NCBI RefSeq assembly: GCF_003815655.1
Contig: NZ_CP033917.1
Location: forward strand, 2,852,001 to 2,916,000
DNA length: 64,000 nt
Source: Chryseobacterium sp. G0201
Lineage (GTDB): Bacteria; Bacteroidota; Bacteroidia; Flavobacteriales; Weeksellaceae
Direction: 5' to 3'
The notes under the pieces were generated by a model, which searched no databases, was not told the DNA's origin, and saw only the letters and a program-made list of their open reading frames with translations. The translations under genes were made by a program, and so were the position numbers. Shown one piece after another: positions 25,545 through 34,194 of this stretch (positions are counted from its first letter, which is position 1; every line of letters starts with the position of its first letter).

Positions 25545-26825
25545 TTATATTACTTTTACAATGAAATAGCTTTTCTTTCCTTTTTGAAGTAATAAAAATT
25601 TACCATCGATAAGGTCACTTTTACTAACTGTAAATGTGCCATTCACTTTTTGTTTGTTAACAGAGATCGAATTTCCTTTTATTTCTCTTTGAGCCTCACT
25701 TTTAGACTTCAAGAAATCTGATTCGGAAAGTAAATCAATTATATTTAAACCAATAATTTTAGATTGTAGCATTTCATTATTCGGAATTGCATCAAAAATT
25801 TCGGTAAATATTTGCTCATTCATATCTTCCATTCCTTTACTAAATAGAATTTCAGATGCTCTTAAGGCATTTTCATATTCTTCTCTATTGTGAACCCAAA
25901 CCGTTACTTCTTCCGCCAATCTCTTTTGAAGTTTTCTTTCGTGTGGAGCTGTTTTATGATCTTCAATTAAGGCATCAATTGCTTCTTTGCTCAAGAAAGT
26001 ATAGAATTTAATAAATCTTTCAGCATCACTATCTGTAGCATTCAACCAAAATTGGTAGAATTTATAAGGAGAAGTTTTCTTTTTGTCTAACCAGTAATTT
26101 TCACCGCTTTCAGACTTTCCGAATTTAGAACCGTCAGCTTTAGTGATCAAAGGAACCGTTAATGCAAATGCTTCACCTTGAGCTTTTCTACGGATCAATT
26201 CTGTTCCAGTCGTGATATTTCCCCACTGGTCAGAACCTCCCATTTGAAGCTTAACGTTATTATTTTGGTATAAATGAAGAAAATCATATCCTTGAATCAA
26301 TTGATACGTAAATTCCGTAAAACTCATTCCGTCAACCCCTGCGTCTCCGGAAAGTCTTTTCTTTACAGAATCTTTCGCCATCATGTAATTTACGGTGATA
26401 TTTTTTCCAACATTTTTAGCGAAATCAAGGAATGAAATATTTTTCATCCAATCGTAATTATTCACCAATTCAGCTTTGTTAGGCTCATTTCCATCAAAAT
26501 TCAAAAATCTTGAAAGTTGATTTTTCAGACAATCAACATAATGTAAAAGTGTTTCTTCGTCTAAAAGATTTCTCTCTGCAGACTTTCCTGAAGGATCTCC
26601 GATCATACCTGTAGCACCGCCTACCAAAGCAATCGGCTTGTGACCGTGCTGTTGAAAATGTGCTAAAATTTTTATCTGAATAAGACTTCCAATATGCAAA
26701 GAATCTGCGGTAGGATCAAAACCGATATAGGCAGTCGTCATTTCCTTATTCAGTTGTTCATCCGTTCCGGGCATCATGTCGGCAAAAAGCCCGCGCCATT
26801 TCAGTTCTTCAATAAAAGAGTTCAT
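25545..26825 (-). CDS. tyrS: Tyrosine--tRNA ligase
   Basis: A 426-residue class I aminoacyl-tRNA synthetase. It shows [17 protein letters not shown] (HIGH-type motif near residue 45), the tyrosine-binding region [14 protein letters not shown], and KFGKSESG, the KMSKS loop of the bacterial TyrRS form. A C-terminal S4-like RNA-binding domain (about 355-425) is present. Length and order are standard. It charges tRNA-Tyr in the cytoplasm. A -7-like element (TATCTTTG on the minus strand, 26852-26859) lies 27 bases before the start. It is monocistronic with its own terminator. Confidence 0.97.
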   Translation of the reverse strand: MNSFIEELKWRGLFADMMPGTDEQLNKEMTTAYIGFDPTADSLHIGSLIQIKILAHFQQHGHKPIALVGGATGMIGDPSGKSAERNLLDEETLLHYVDCLKNQLSRFLNFDGNEPNKAELVNNYDWMKNISFLDFAKNVGKNITVNYMMAKDSVKKRLSGDAGVDGMSFTEFTYQLIQGYDFLHLYQNNNVKLQMGGSDQWGNITTGTELIRRKAQGEAFALTVPLITKADGSKFGKSESGENYWLDKKKTSPYKFYQFWLNATDSDAERFIKFYTFLSKEAIDALIEDHKTAPHERKLQKRLAEEVTVWVHNREEYENALRASEILFSKGMEDMNEQIFTEIFDAIPNNEMLQSKIIGLNIIDLLSESDFLKSKSEAQREIKGNSISVNKQKVNGTFTVSKSDLIDGKFLLLQKGKKSYFIVKVI

Positions 26826-26928
26826 TATTTTTTGCTTTAAAATTTAATGTGCAAAGATAATAAATTCAAGATTAAATAGATAAGCATTCATCGTTTATAA
26901 CTTATCATTTATAATTATTAGGAGCAAT

Positions 26929-27018
26929 TTCCAGCTTTTCGCTATATCTTTTGGGTTACGGGCTTCGCTTCGCTACGCCCGCAACCCAAAAGGATGCCGC
27001 TGCAATCTGGGCTAGGGT
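26929..27018. repeat. Palindromic intergenic repeat with conserved-looking flanks
   Basis: A near-perfect 16-bp inverted repeat (26948-26963 with 26977-26992, one mismatch) sits inside flanks beginning GGAGCAATTTCC and ending GGGCTAGGG. Repeats of this general form recur between genes in flavobacterial genomes, to my recollection. Only one copy is in this window. Confidence 0.55.
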
Positions 27019-27081
27019 GATGGTCACTCTTTTCAAACGATCATTTTTGCAACAAAGTTTGTCATTCTGCACAAAATTAAA

Positions 27082-27113
27082 TTTGCCTTTTTACTTAAAA
27101 TAAATTATATTTG
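27082..27113 (+). promoter_or_regulatory. Promoter of the sigma factor gene, likely leaderless
   Basis: TTTG (27082-27085), 20 bases, TATATTTG (27106-27113). The ATG at 27120 is only 6 bases past the -7 box, so the transcript should start at or just before the start codon. Confidence 0.75.
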
Positions 27114-27119
27114 TTAGTA

Positions 27120-27680
27120 ATGAACGACGAACAATTATTCCTGCTCATCAACAAAGCAAAGGAAAAAGACCAGAAAGCTCAAACCAAACTCATTAATATT
27201 TTTTGGGTGGATGTTTTCTCTTTTGTGATGAAGAAAGTAGGGGATGAAAATGATGCAGACGAAATTACGGTGAATGTTTTCTCAAAAGTACTGTCAAAAC
27301 TCGATATGTACGATCCTCATTTTCAGTTTAAAACCTGGATTTTAACGATTGCTCAAAATACAATTATCGATTTTTGGAGAAAGAAAAGCCGAGACAACCA
27401 AGATCCAACCGAAAATCTGGATGAAGTAAAAAATCAATACGCAAAATCTCCCGAAGAATTAATGATCTCCAATGAAGAGCAAAAAAAGATAATCAAAACC
27501 ATCGAATCTTTGGACGCCAACTATCAGGATATTATCAAATTAAGATTTTTCGAGGAAAAAAGTATCAAAGAAATTGCAGAAGAATTGGGAATTTCTGTTG
27601 CTAATACGAAAGTACGTGTCATGCGTGCCAAAAAAGTTCTCGCTGAATTATTGAAAAATAATGAGTTTGAAGATAATTAA
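27120..27680 (+). CDS. Sigma-70 family (ECF-type) RNA polymerase sigma factor
   Basis: A 186-residue protein with region 2 (about 20-90; DADEITVNVFSKVLSKL, then FKTWILTIAQNTIIDFWRKK) and region 4 (about 120-178; LDANYQDIIKLRFFEEKSIK, then LGISVANTKVRVMRAKK), and no region 1 or 3. It directs core polymerase to a special set of promoters. ATG 27120 is preferred to the in-frame TTG at 27111, which lies inside the -7 box. No anti-sigma gene is adjacent: the next gene is convergent. Confidence 0.9.
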   Translation: MNDEQLFLLINKAKEKDQKAQTKLINIFWVDVFSFVMKKVGDENDADEITVNVFSKVLSKLDMYDPHFQFKTWILTIAQNTIIDFWRKKSRDNQDPTENLDEVKNQYAKSPEELMISNEEQKKIIKTIESLDANYQDIIKLRFFEEKSIKEIAEELGISVANTKVRVMRAKKVLAELLKNNEFEDN

Positions 27681-27685
27681 AGAAG

Positions 27686-27714
27686 CCTTTTCAAGGTTTT
27701 AAATCTTGAAAAGG
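27686..27714. terminator. Hairpin between convergent genes
   Basis: CCTTTTCAAG/CTTGAAAAGG (27686-27695 with 27705-27714), a 10-bp perfect stem with 9-base loop. There is no strong T-run, so termination is only likely. Confidence 0.5.
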
Positions 27715-27736
27715 TTCCCGTCAGTATATTTTTTAG

Positions 27737-28369
27737 TTAAAAATAAACATCTTCCTTCGTCTGTGGAAGCGTAATTTTTCTCTGTTTTTCCAAGTTTCTA
27801 TTTTGAAGATTAATTTTCACCCCTTTTTTAATAAAAGTTTCCTTTTTAGATTTTCCATACTCGGCAGTATTTTCAACTTCTTTTTCGAAATTAAGCTGTC
27901 CGGTTGAAAGATTAAATTCTACATTTGAAAAATATTCTTCAGGTTTTCCGTAGGTAGAATCATAGCCAATCAATTCAAAATGACCGTTCTGAAACCTATA
28001 TTTATCGGTATAACCCCATTTCCAGCTGCTTCCTCCTGCTTGAGTGATCATCAAAATCCCCTTTTGTATTTCCATATCTTGGTAAGGATCTCCCATCATT
28101 CCGCCGCCTCTGCTTTCAAGAATTGCGTTTCTTGATTTTTCTAGGATAGTCCATTTTCCATTAATTTTTTTCAGAATCTGAAGTTCACGGATATTTCCCA
28201 GATCAGTTGTATCTTTTGTATTGTAAACGATCACTTTTTCAGGGATTTTATCACCATCCAAATCTCCGTCAACATATTGAATGACTTCTGAATCTTTCGG
28301 TTGAAATTCTTTTTGAGCAAAGCAAAACGTACTGAAAATAATAGATAGAAAGCAAAATGTAGTCTTCAT
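27737..28369 (-). CDS. Secreted protein of unknown function with an Asp-rich calcium-type loop
   Basis: A 210-residue exported protein (signal peptide MKTTFCFLSIIFSTFCFAQ). Near residue 35 is DGDLDGDKIPEKVIVY, similar to the Asp-rich calcium loops of FG-GAP/VCBS-type repeats, and the rest reads as a beta-rich domain (QAGGSSWKWGYTDKYRFQNG). I cannot assign a family with certainty. It is a single gene, convergent with the sigma factor gene and divergent from lipA. Confidence 0.65.
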   Translation of the reverse strand: MKTTFCFLSIIFSTFCFAQKEFQPKDSEVIQYVDGDLDGDKIPEKVIVYNTKDTTDLGNIRELQILKKINGKWTILEKSRNAILESRGGGMMGDPYQDMEIQKGILMITQAGGSSWKWGYTDKYRFQNGHFELIGYDSTYGKPEEYFSNVEFNLSTGQLNFEKEVENTAEYGKSKKETFIKKGVKINLQNRNLEKQRKITLPQTKEDVYF

Positions 28370-28422
28370 AGAAAATATTAAGGTTTAAATTTACGAAATT
28401 ATCTGTTCTATCAATGCCAGTC

Positions 28423-28456
28423 TTTGATTGTTTCGATAAAAAAATCCTTAACTTTG
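28423..28456 (+). promoter_or_regulatory. lipA promoter
   Basis: TTTG (28423-28426), 22 bases, TAACTTTG (28449-28456). The start codon of lipA is at 28478. Confidence 0.65.
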
Positions 28457-28477
28457 AACCTTCAATTTGAGAAATAA

Positions 28478-29344
28478 ATGGAAAATTTAGTTCAAGATAC
28501 TACCGTTCAAAAACCAAAATGGATTCGTGTAAAACTGCCTACAGGAAAGAATTACAGAGAATTGAGAACTTTGGTTGATAAATATAAATTAAACACGATT
28601 TGCCAGAGTGGAAGCTGCCCGAATATGGGTGAATGCTGGGGAGAAGGAACAGCAACTTTCATGATCTTAGGAAACATCTGTACAAGAAGTTGTGGATTTT
28701 GCGGCGTAAAAACCGGAAAACCAATGGATGTAAACTGGGATGAACCAGAAAAAGTAGCCCGTTCGATCAAATTAATGAAAATCAAGCATGCCGTTCTTAC
28801 GTCGGTTGATCGTGATGATCTGAAAGATATGGGTTCAATCCTTTGGGGTGAAACCGTAAATGCTGTAAGAAGAATCTCTCCGGGAACAACAATGGAAACT
28901 TTGATTCCTGATTTTCAGGGGTTAACAAAACACATCGACAGATTGGTTGATGTAGCTCCGGAAGTGATCTCTCACAACATGGAAACCGTAAAACGTCTGA
29001 CAAGAGAAGTAAGAATTCAGGCAAAATATGAAAGAAGCCTTGAAGTTTTAAGGTACTTGAAAGAAGCCGGACAAAGAAGAACGAAGACAGGTATGATGCT
29101 TGGGTTGGGAGAAACAAAAGATGAGGTTTTCCAAACGATTGAAGATATCAGAAACGCTAATGTAGATATTATTACTTTAGGTCAATATTTACAGCCGACT
29201 AAAAAACATTTGCCTGTTAAACAATTTATTACGCCGGAAGAGTTTGATGAATACGGGGATTTTGCAAGAAGTTTAGGTTTCAGACATGTTGAAAGTTCGC
29301 CTCTTGTAAGAAGTTCTTACCACGCAGAAAAACATATTCACTAA
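28478..29344 (+). CDS. lipA: Lipoyl synthase
   Basis: A 288-residue radical-SAM enzyme that inserts two sulfurs into protein-bound octanoyl groups to make lipoyl cofactors for 2-oxoacid dehydrogenases and the glycine cleavage system. Both iron-sulfur sites are visible: the auxiliary cluster C42-x4-C47-x5-C53 ([12 protein letters not shown]) and the radical-SAM C68-x3-C72-x2-C75 (CTRSCGFC). The C-terminal [14 protein letters not shown] holds the RSSY serine ligand of the auxiliary cluster. Length is standard. It is monocistronic, with a terminator at 29351. lipB is not in the window. Confidence 0.97.
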   Translation: MENLVQDTTVQKPKWIRVKLPTGKNYRELRTLVDKYKLNTICQSGSCPNMGECWGEGTATFMILGNICTRSCGFCGVKTGKPMDVNWDEPEKVARSIKLMKIKHAVLTSVDRDDLKDMGSILWGETVNAVRRISPGTTMETLIPDFQGLTKHIDRLVDVAPEVISHNMETVKRLTREVRIQAKYERSLEVLRYLKEAGQRRTKTGMMLGLGETKDEVFQTIEDIRNANVDIITLGQYLQPTKKHLPVKQFITPEEFDEYGDFARSLGFRHVESSPLVRSSYHAEKHIH

Positions 29345-29350
29345 AAATAC

Positions 29351-29379
29351 AAATCGCTTCGTTTTCGGAGCGATTTTCT
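29351..29379 (+). terminator. lipA terminator
   Basis: AAATCGCT/AGCGATTT (29351-29358 with 29369-29376), with a following T-rich stretch. Confidence 0.8.
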
Positions 29380-29382
29380 TTT

Positions 29383-29606
29383 GTCATTGCGAGGAGCAAA
29401 GCGACGAAGCAATCTCATCAAAGAATTAAACATACAGTTTGTCATTCAGAACGAAACGAAGTGGAGTGAAGAATCTGAAATTATCACATAGAGATTCTTC
29501 CTTCGTCAGAATGACAAATTGGAGATTCTTTGCTGAGTCAAACGCCTTTGCGAACGAAAAAATATTCTCAATCATTAAAAAAACTTTGCGACCTCTGCGT
29601 TAAAAT
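29383..29606. repeat. Cluster of intergenic repeats after lipA
   Basis: Three units in a row. 29383-29416 is the 34-base GTCATTGCGAGGAGC-type element also found near 41.2 and 51.8 kb. 29441-29515 is a palindromic unit beginning GTCATTCAGA and ending TCAGAATGAC. 29529-29606 is a degenerate stretch (TTTGCTGAGTCAAACGCC, later TTTGCGACCTCTGCGTTAAA) that resembles 51898-51975. No gene is present. Confidence 0.75.
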
Positions 29607-29610
29607 AAAC

Positions 29611-30471
29611 TTAAATCATCCCTTCAACCTTATTCAAATGCTTCTTTTTAAACTCCGAGGGCGTTTCTCCAACATGTTGTTTAAATAATTTATTAAAATA
29701 AGAAAGACTTTCAAAACCCACTTGGAAACAAATTTCCGTGATACAGGAATTTTGCAGTAACAATAATTTAGCCTGATTAATTCTGTAATTATTTACAAAA
29801 TCAGTGAAGGTCATATTGGTCTGTTTCTTAAAATATCGACAGAAAGCGGGAGTACTTAAACTTACAATTTGAGCAATTTCGTTAACGTTGGTTTTCTTAT
29901 CGTAATTTTCATTAATGTAGTCGTAAATAGTTCCCATCCTGATTTTATCGTTTAGAAACCATTTTATTCGGGTGTCTTCGTTATTAAGTTCCTTTACTTC
30001 ATCAGAATGAGCGAGAATGTTTAAAATTTCAATTAAACCGATCAGAGATTCGAAAGAATTTTCATCTTTCATACGATGAAGTTTTTCTACAACAATTTTT
30101 TTAGTGTCTCCTGAAAAAGATAATCCGAGGTAAGAACGGTCTAAAAGATATTTGATATTTTCAAATTCAGGAACAGGAAAAATGAGGTCTTGCAGGAAGT
30201 TTTCACGCATTTGCAGAACCAGCTGTTTGCATTCAGTTTGTATTTTATAATCAAAATTAAGGTGTGGAACATTGGAACCGATTAAGAGTAATTCACTTTC
30301 CTTAAAATCAGAAATATTTTTCCCAACATGACGGATTCCGTTTGATGCTTCTACATAAACAAGCTCTATTTCAGGATGATAATGCCAGAAAAAACAGTTT
30401 TTCAGGGATGGTGAAAACAGCTTAAAAGATTTCCCGTCTTCAAATTCAATGATCTCTTTCTGGATTTTCAT
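29611..30471 (-). CDS. AraC family transcriptional regulator
   Basis: A 286-residue regulator with an N-terminal cupin-like sensor (about 10-130; FWHYHPEIELVYVE is the typical start) and a C-terminal double helix-turn-helix (about 180-280; NVNEIAQIVSLSTPAFCRYF and ITEICFQVGFESLSYFNKLF). It is divergent from the MFS transporter at 30610, with 138 bases between, so it probably controls that gene in response to a small ligand. The ligand is unknown. Confidence 0.9.
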   Translation of the reverse strand: MKIQKEIIEFEDGKSFKLFSPSLKNCFFWHYHPEIELVYVEASNGIRHVGKNISDFKESELLLIGSNVPHLNFDYKIQTECKQLVLQMRENFLQDLIFPVPEFENIKYLLDRSYLGLSFSGDTKKIVVEKLHRMKDENSFESLIGLIEILNILAHSDEVKELNNEDTRIKWFLNDKIRMGTIYDYINENYDKKTNVNEIAQIVSLSTPAFCRYFKKQTNMTFTDFVNNYRINQAKLLLLQNSCITEICFQVGFESLSYFNKLFKQHVGETPSEFKKKHLNKVEGMI

Positions 30472-30609
30472 TAGGTTCTATTTTGATTGATTATGATTTA
30501 TAAATTATCTAAAAAGGTTAATATAGAGCAAATTTATATCATTTCAGTTAAAGTATAAAAGATTATTTCTTTCGAATTTTGCATTTTTAAAATAGTAAAA
30601 AATATCGGG

Positions 30610-31803
30610 ATGATTGATAAAAGGATAATTCCACTCGCAATAGGTGGATTGGGAATCGGAACTACAGAGTTTACGGTGATGGGGTTGCTGCCTGATATTG
30701 CAAAAACTTTACAGATCACAATTCCGGAAACGGGACATTTGATCTCTGCTTATGCATTGGGAGTAGTGGTTGGAGCACCATTATTAATAGGATATTCCGT
30801 GAAGTTTCCACCTAAAAAAGTATTGATGGTGTTGATGGTCATCTTTACCATATTTAATGCTTTATCGGCTATTGCGCCTGATTATACATCGATGTTGATC
30901 ATAAGATTCCTGTCTGGTCTACCGCATGGAGCATTTTTCGGAGTAGGAACTGTTGTTGCATCAAGGCTTGCCGGAAAAGGGAAGGAGGCATTTTATATAT
31001 CATTAATGTTTACAGGACTTACGATAGCCAATCTCGCGATGGTTCCGTTGGTAACTTATATTGGCCACACTTTTCACTGGAGATGGTACTTTGCAATAGT
31101 CGCTGTCATTGGTTTGATAGCTTTAGTTTCATTAAAACTTTGGCTTCCTGCAATGGATAAAAATGAAGACACTCATTTCTTAGAAGAACTTAAATTCTTA
31201 AAAGGAAAACAGGCTTGGTTGGTATTAATGATTACAGCAATTGGTTTTGGAGGACTTTTCACTTGGTTCAGTTATATCACTCCTTTAATGACCATTGTTG
31301 CAGGGATTAAAAGCAGTCAGATGGCTTACGTAATGGTTCTTGCAGGAGCAGGAATGGTTGTCGGGAACTTGGCCGGAGGTTTTTTATCGGATAAATTAGG
31401 TCCAGAAAAAACTTGTTCGCTATTACTTTTCTTAATGATGACTTCATTAGCAGGTGTATTTTTCCTTTCTGAATATCAAAGTCTGGCGTTGGCATTAACC
31501 TTTATTTGTGGGGCATTGTCGATGTCTGTAGCTGCACCAATCAACATCATGATGATGAAAGCAGCGCCAAAAAGTGAAATGATGGCGGCAGCTTTTATGC
31601 AGGCAGCTTTTAATATTGCAAATGCGATGGGCGCTTTCTTTGGCGGAATTCCTTTGGAACACGGATTATCATTCAATTACCCTTCATTGGTCGGCGTTGG
31701 AATGACATTGATAGGATTGATTATCAGTATCCGATATATGTATCTGTATCGATCATCAAAATCTGAAGAACTCAATGTGGAATGCGTTCCATGTGATAAA
31801 TAA
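30610..31803 (+). CDS. MFS transporter (AraJ/sugar-efflux type)
   Basis: A 397-residue membrane protein with 12 predicted helices. The first helix region (IPLAIGGLGIGTTEFTVMGL) and SAYALGVVVGAPLL are typical of the DHA1/AraJ-like efflux branch. It would export drugs, sugars or related metabolites with proton exchange. It is divergent from an AraC-type regulator, the usual arrangement for an inducible exporter, and ends at a bidirectional terminator shared with dps. Confidence 0.87.
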   Translation: MIDKRIIPLAIGGLGIGTTEFTVMGLLPDIAKTLQITIPETGHLISAYALGVVVGAPLLIGYSVKFPPKKVLMVLMVIFTIFNALSAIAPDYTSMLIIRFLSGLPHGAFFGVGTVVASRLAGKGKEAFYISLMFTGLTIANLAMVPLVTYIGHTFHWRWYFAIVAVIGLIALVSLKLWLPAMDKNEDTHFLEELKFLKGKQAWLVLMITAIGFGGLFTWFSYITPLMTIVAGIKSSQMAYVMVLAGAGMVVGNLAGGFLSDKLGPEKTCSLLLFLMMTSLAGVFFLSEYQSLALALTFICGALSMSVAAPINIMMMKAAPKSEMMAAAFMQAAFNIANAMGAFFGGIPLEHGLSFNYPSLVGVGMTLIGLIISIRYMYLYRSSKSEELNVECVPCDK

Positions 31804-31805
31804 CG

Positions 31806-31834
31806 AAAAAGAGAAGCAATTTGCTTCTCTTTTT
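31806..31834. terminator. Bidirectional terminator between MFS and Dps genes
   Basis: Stem AAAAAGAGAAGC/GCTTCTCTTTTT (31806-31817 with 31823-31834), 5-base loop. Confidence 0.9.
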
Positions 31835-31844
31835 TATTTGAGAT

Positions 31845-32321
31845 TTAATCTTTGAAATATTTTCTGAGTTTCCAAGCCATTTTTTCGTGCTCCTGCATCA
31901 GTTCTGTTAAGAAATCAGAAGTTCCTGCATCTTTATACTTTTCATCCGTGTCATCTACAAATTTTCTTAAGGCTCTTACAATTGATTCGTGATCACTTAC
32001 CAATTCTTTCAGCATTTCCTGATTAGTAGGGACTTTTCCGGGAGTTTCCTTTAGTTGAGATTGGCTTGCAAATTCAGAAGTTGTTCCAATTGCAGTTCCT
32101 CCCAACGTACTGATTCTTTCAGCAACATCATCGATGCTTTGAGCAACCGCAGTATATTGTGATTCAAAAAGTAAATGAAGTTCCATGAAATTATCACCTG
32201 ATAAATTCCAGTGGAATTTTCTTAATTTGATGTAAAGAATGTTTCCGTCCGCAAGAACGTTATTTAAAATACCATGAATCGCTTTCAGGTTTTTGTCTGT
32301 AATTCCTAAATTGGGTTTCAT
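31845..32321 (-). CDS. dps: Dps family DNA-protection/ferritin-like protein
   Basis: A 158-residue four-helix ferritin-like subunit. The ferroxidase-site pattern spans the first two helices (KLRKFHWNLSGDNFMELHLL, then ESQYTAVAQSIDDVAERI). Twelve subunits form a shell that oxidises and stores iron using hydrogen peroxide and protects DNA in stress. Length matches the family. It is downstream of, and on the same strand as, the STAS-like gene, but 49 bases separate them. Confidence 0.92.
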   Translation of the reverse strand: MKPNLGITDKNLKAIHGILNNVLADGNILYIKLRKFHWNLSGDNFMELHLLFESQYTAVAQSIDDVAERISTLGGTAIGTTSEFASQSQLKETPGKVPTNQEMLKELVSDHESIVRALRKFVDDTDEKYKDAGTSDFLTELMQEHEKMAWKLRKYFKD

Positions 32322-32370
32322 ATTAATTATTTTTTTAATGTGTGTTGATTATTATATGAAGTTTTTTAAA

Positions 32371-32751
32371 TTAAACCTCGACTTCATTTCCGTTTTTACA
32401 CCAATACAAAGCGTTGTATAGATTTTCTTTTGGGAAAGACTTGAATTCACCCGGCATCAGAACACTGAAGATATCTGTGAAGTTCTGTACGCCTTCTTTA
32501 TCCGTTACAATGGCTGCTCTGTTCCATTTGGTTAAATTTTTTAAGCCTAAAAGCATATCCTGCAACCATGCTCCCGCAGTGAAATTACCAAGATCTGTGT
32601 CGAGATAGAGGAGATAATTAAGTTCGTCAAACTCTTCAATTTTCTTATTCACGTGAGGAATGACAAGGTTTTCAAAATCTTGTTTTGTGATTTCGCCCGT
32701 GGCGCTGAACGCCGCAACATTTTCCGGAGCTTCTGGAATAATCGTTATCAT
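32371..32751 (-). CDS. STAS/SpoIIAA-like protein
   Basis: A 126-residue cytoplasmic protein from the ATG at 32751; the frame runs 14 codons further upstream, but the domain begins at MITIIPEAPENVAAFSATGE. The pattern TGEITKQDFENLVIPHVNKK, then YLLYLDTDLGNFTAGAWLQD, then WNRAAIVTDKEG, matches the SpoIIAA-like STAS family found in diverse bacteria as a single domain. The role of these proteins is poorly known. It lies next to dps on the same strand, which may hint at stress. Confidence 0.75.
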   Translation of the reverse strand: MITIIPEAPENVAAFSATGEITKQDFENLVIPHVNKKIEEFDELNYLLYLDTDLGNFTAGAWLQDMLLGLKNLTKWNRAAIVTDKEGVQNFTDIFSVLMPGEFKSFPKENLYNALYWCKNGNEVEV

Positions 32752-32866
32752 AGTATATATTTTAGAGTGGTTTGAGATTATGTTAAATAACAATAATTAA
32801 ACCACAAATATTCCGGAACCGTTAAAAAAGTCATAATTATTGCTATAACAGATTTAAAATATTAAT

Positions 32867-34072
32867 ATGGATTTAAAATCTAATGAACCATTTTGGCTTT
32901 TAAAGAACGGATTAATGACATCATATCCATCACTGAAATCAGATGAAGAATGTGATGTTTTAATTATCGGCGGCGGAATTACAGGAAGTTTAATTGCCCA
33001 TCAAATGGTGGAAGACGGCTACAAAACAATTCTTATTGATAAACGGGAGGTCTGTAACGGAAGTACCTCAGCGACAACTTCAATGCTACAATACGAAATA
33101 GACGTTCCTCTTTATGAATTAATTGAAAAGATAGGAGAGAAGGGTGCAGTTGCAAGTTATAAAGCCTGTTCAGATTCAATTGATAACCTTGAAAAACTGA
33201 CCAAAAAGATTAAATCCAAAGCTGGTTTTAAGCGAAAAAAATCTTTATACTTTGCATCAAAAAAGAAAGATATTTCTTGGTTAAAAAAGGAATTTGAAGC
33301 CCGAAAAGAAGCCGGATTTGATGTAAAATGGCTTGAAGCCAAAGAAATATTAGATAAATTCGGTTTTGAAAACACTTTCGGAGGCATTGTTTCAAAACAG
33401 GGAGCAAGTATTGATGCTTTTAAATTTGCTCATGAATTATTTGATTTAAATGTAAAAAAAGGATTAAAAATTTTCGATAAAACGGAAATGAAATCGGTTA
33501 AATATTCAAAAGGATATAATTTGGTTTCCACAACAAACGGACCTCAGATAAAAGCGAAAAAAATTATCTATTGTATTGGTTACGAAAGCAAGGATTTAAT
33601 TAAAGAAGACTTTGTTGATTTAAAAAGTACCTTCGCAGTCGTTTCTGAAATCGATCACGATAAATTCAAAAATATAGCCGACACCCTAGTCTGGAATACC
33701 GACGAACCTTACATCTACATGCGTACGACCGATGACGGCAGAATGCTGATTGGTGGGGGGGATGAAGATTTTCAAAATCCAGAAAAGCGTGATGCTTTAC
33801 TCGACAAAAAGGAAAAGGAAATTTTAAAAGTTTTAAAAAAAATAAAGCCCGATTATCATTTTTATACCGATTTTGTATGGGCCGGAACTTTCGGTGAAAC
33901 GAAAGACGGACTTCCATATATTGGTGAACATCCAAAATTTAAAAATTCGTATTTTGTTCTTGGTTTCGGCGGAAATGGAATCACTTTTTCAGTCACCGGA
34001 ATGGAAATGGCTTCTCAGTTTATGAAAAATAAAAAACATCTTTTGTCCAGATATTTTAAGTTTGGAAGATAG
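32867..34072 (+). CDS. FAD-dependent oxidoreductase, DAO family
   Basis: A 401-residue flavoprotein. The dinucleotide-binding motif is VLIIGGGITGSLIA (about residues 29-42), and a C-terminal FAD-contact region reads GLPYIGEHPKFKNSYFVLGF...GNGITFS. It resembles the glycine/D-amino-acid oxidase family, including gamma-glutamylputrescine oxidoreductase-like proteins, but has no Rieske domain. It probably oxidises an amine or amino acid; the substrate is unknown. It is monocistronic, followed by repeat DNA. Confidence 0.83.
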   Translation: MDLKSNEPFWLLKNGLMTSYPSLKSDEECDVLIIGGGITGSLIAHQMVEDGYKTILIDKREVCNGSTSATTSMLQYEIDVPLYELIEKIGEKGAVASYKACSDSIDNLEKLTKKIKSKAGFKRKKSLYFASKKKDISWLKKEFEARKEAGFDVKWLEAKEILDKFGFENTFGGIVSKQGASIDAFKFAHELFDLNVKKGLKIFDKTEMKSVKYSKGYNLVSTTNGPQIKAKKIIYCIGYESKDLIKEDFVDLKSTFAVVSEIDHDKFKNIADTLVWNTDEPYIYMRTTDDGRMLIGGGDEDFQNPEKRDALLDKKEKEILKVLKKIKPDYHFYTDFVWAGTFGETKDGLPYIGEHPKFKNSYFVLGFGGNGITFSVTGMEMASQFMKNKKHLLSRYFKFGR

Positions 34073-34078
34073 AAGTTG

Positions 34079-34108
34079 GTGACTGAGGCACTCGAAGCCA
34101 CCAATAAA
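34079..34108. repeat. Short palindromic repeat, GGTGACTGAGG family (copy 1)
   Basis: GGTGACTGAGG followed by CTCGAAGCCACC. It matches 45459-45488 (GGTGGCTGAGG...TTCGAAGCCAC) with a few changes. The arms can pair through GTGGCT/AGCCAC in the second copy. Confidence 0.6.
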
Positions 34109-34120
34109 ATTGATAATAAA

Positions 34121-34157
34121 AAGTTTCGGGCTTCGGCGAAGCCGAAGCCCGAAACTT
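34121..34157. repeat. 17-bp perfect palindrome
   Basis: AAGTTTCGGGCTTCGGC (34121-34137), 3-base loop, and its exact complement (34141-34157). It lies between convergent genes just beyond the vWA-gene terminator and may add to termination. Confidence 0.7.
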
Positions 34158-34161
34158 CAAA

Positions 34162-34187
34162 AAAAGCTGCCAATTAAGGCAGCTTTT
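34162..34187 (-). terminator. Terminator of the vWA gene
   Basis: AAAAGCTGCC/GGCAGCTTTT (34162-34171 with 34178-34187), with a T-run on the minus strand. Confidence 0.88.
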
Positions 34188-34194
34188 ATAACAA

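Noticed and set aside
28797..29117. 106-codon open frame on the minus strand
   Set aside because: Antisense to lipA, with no family resemblance.
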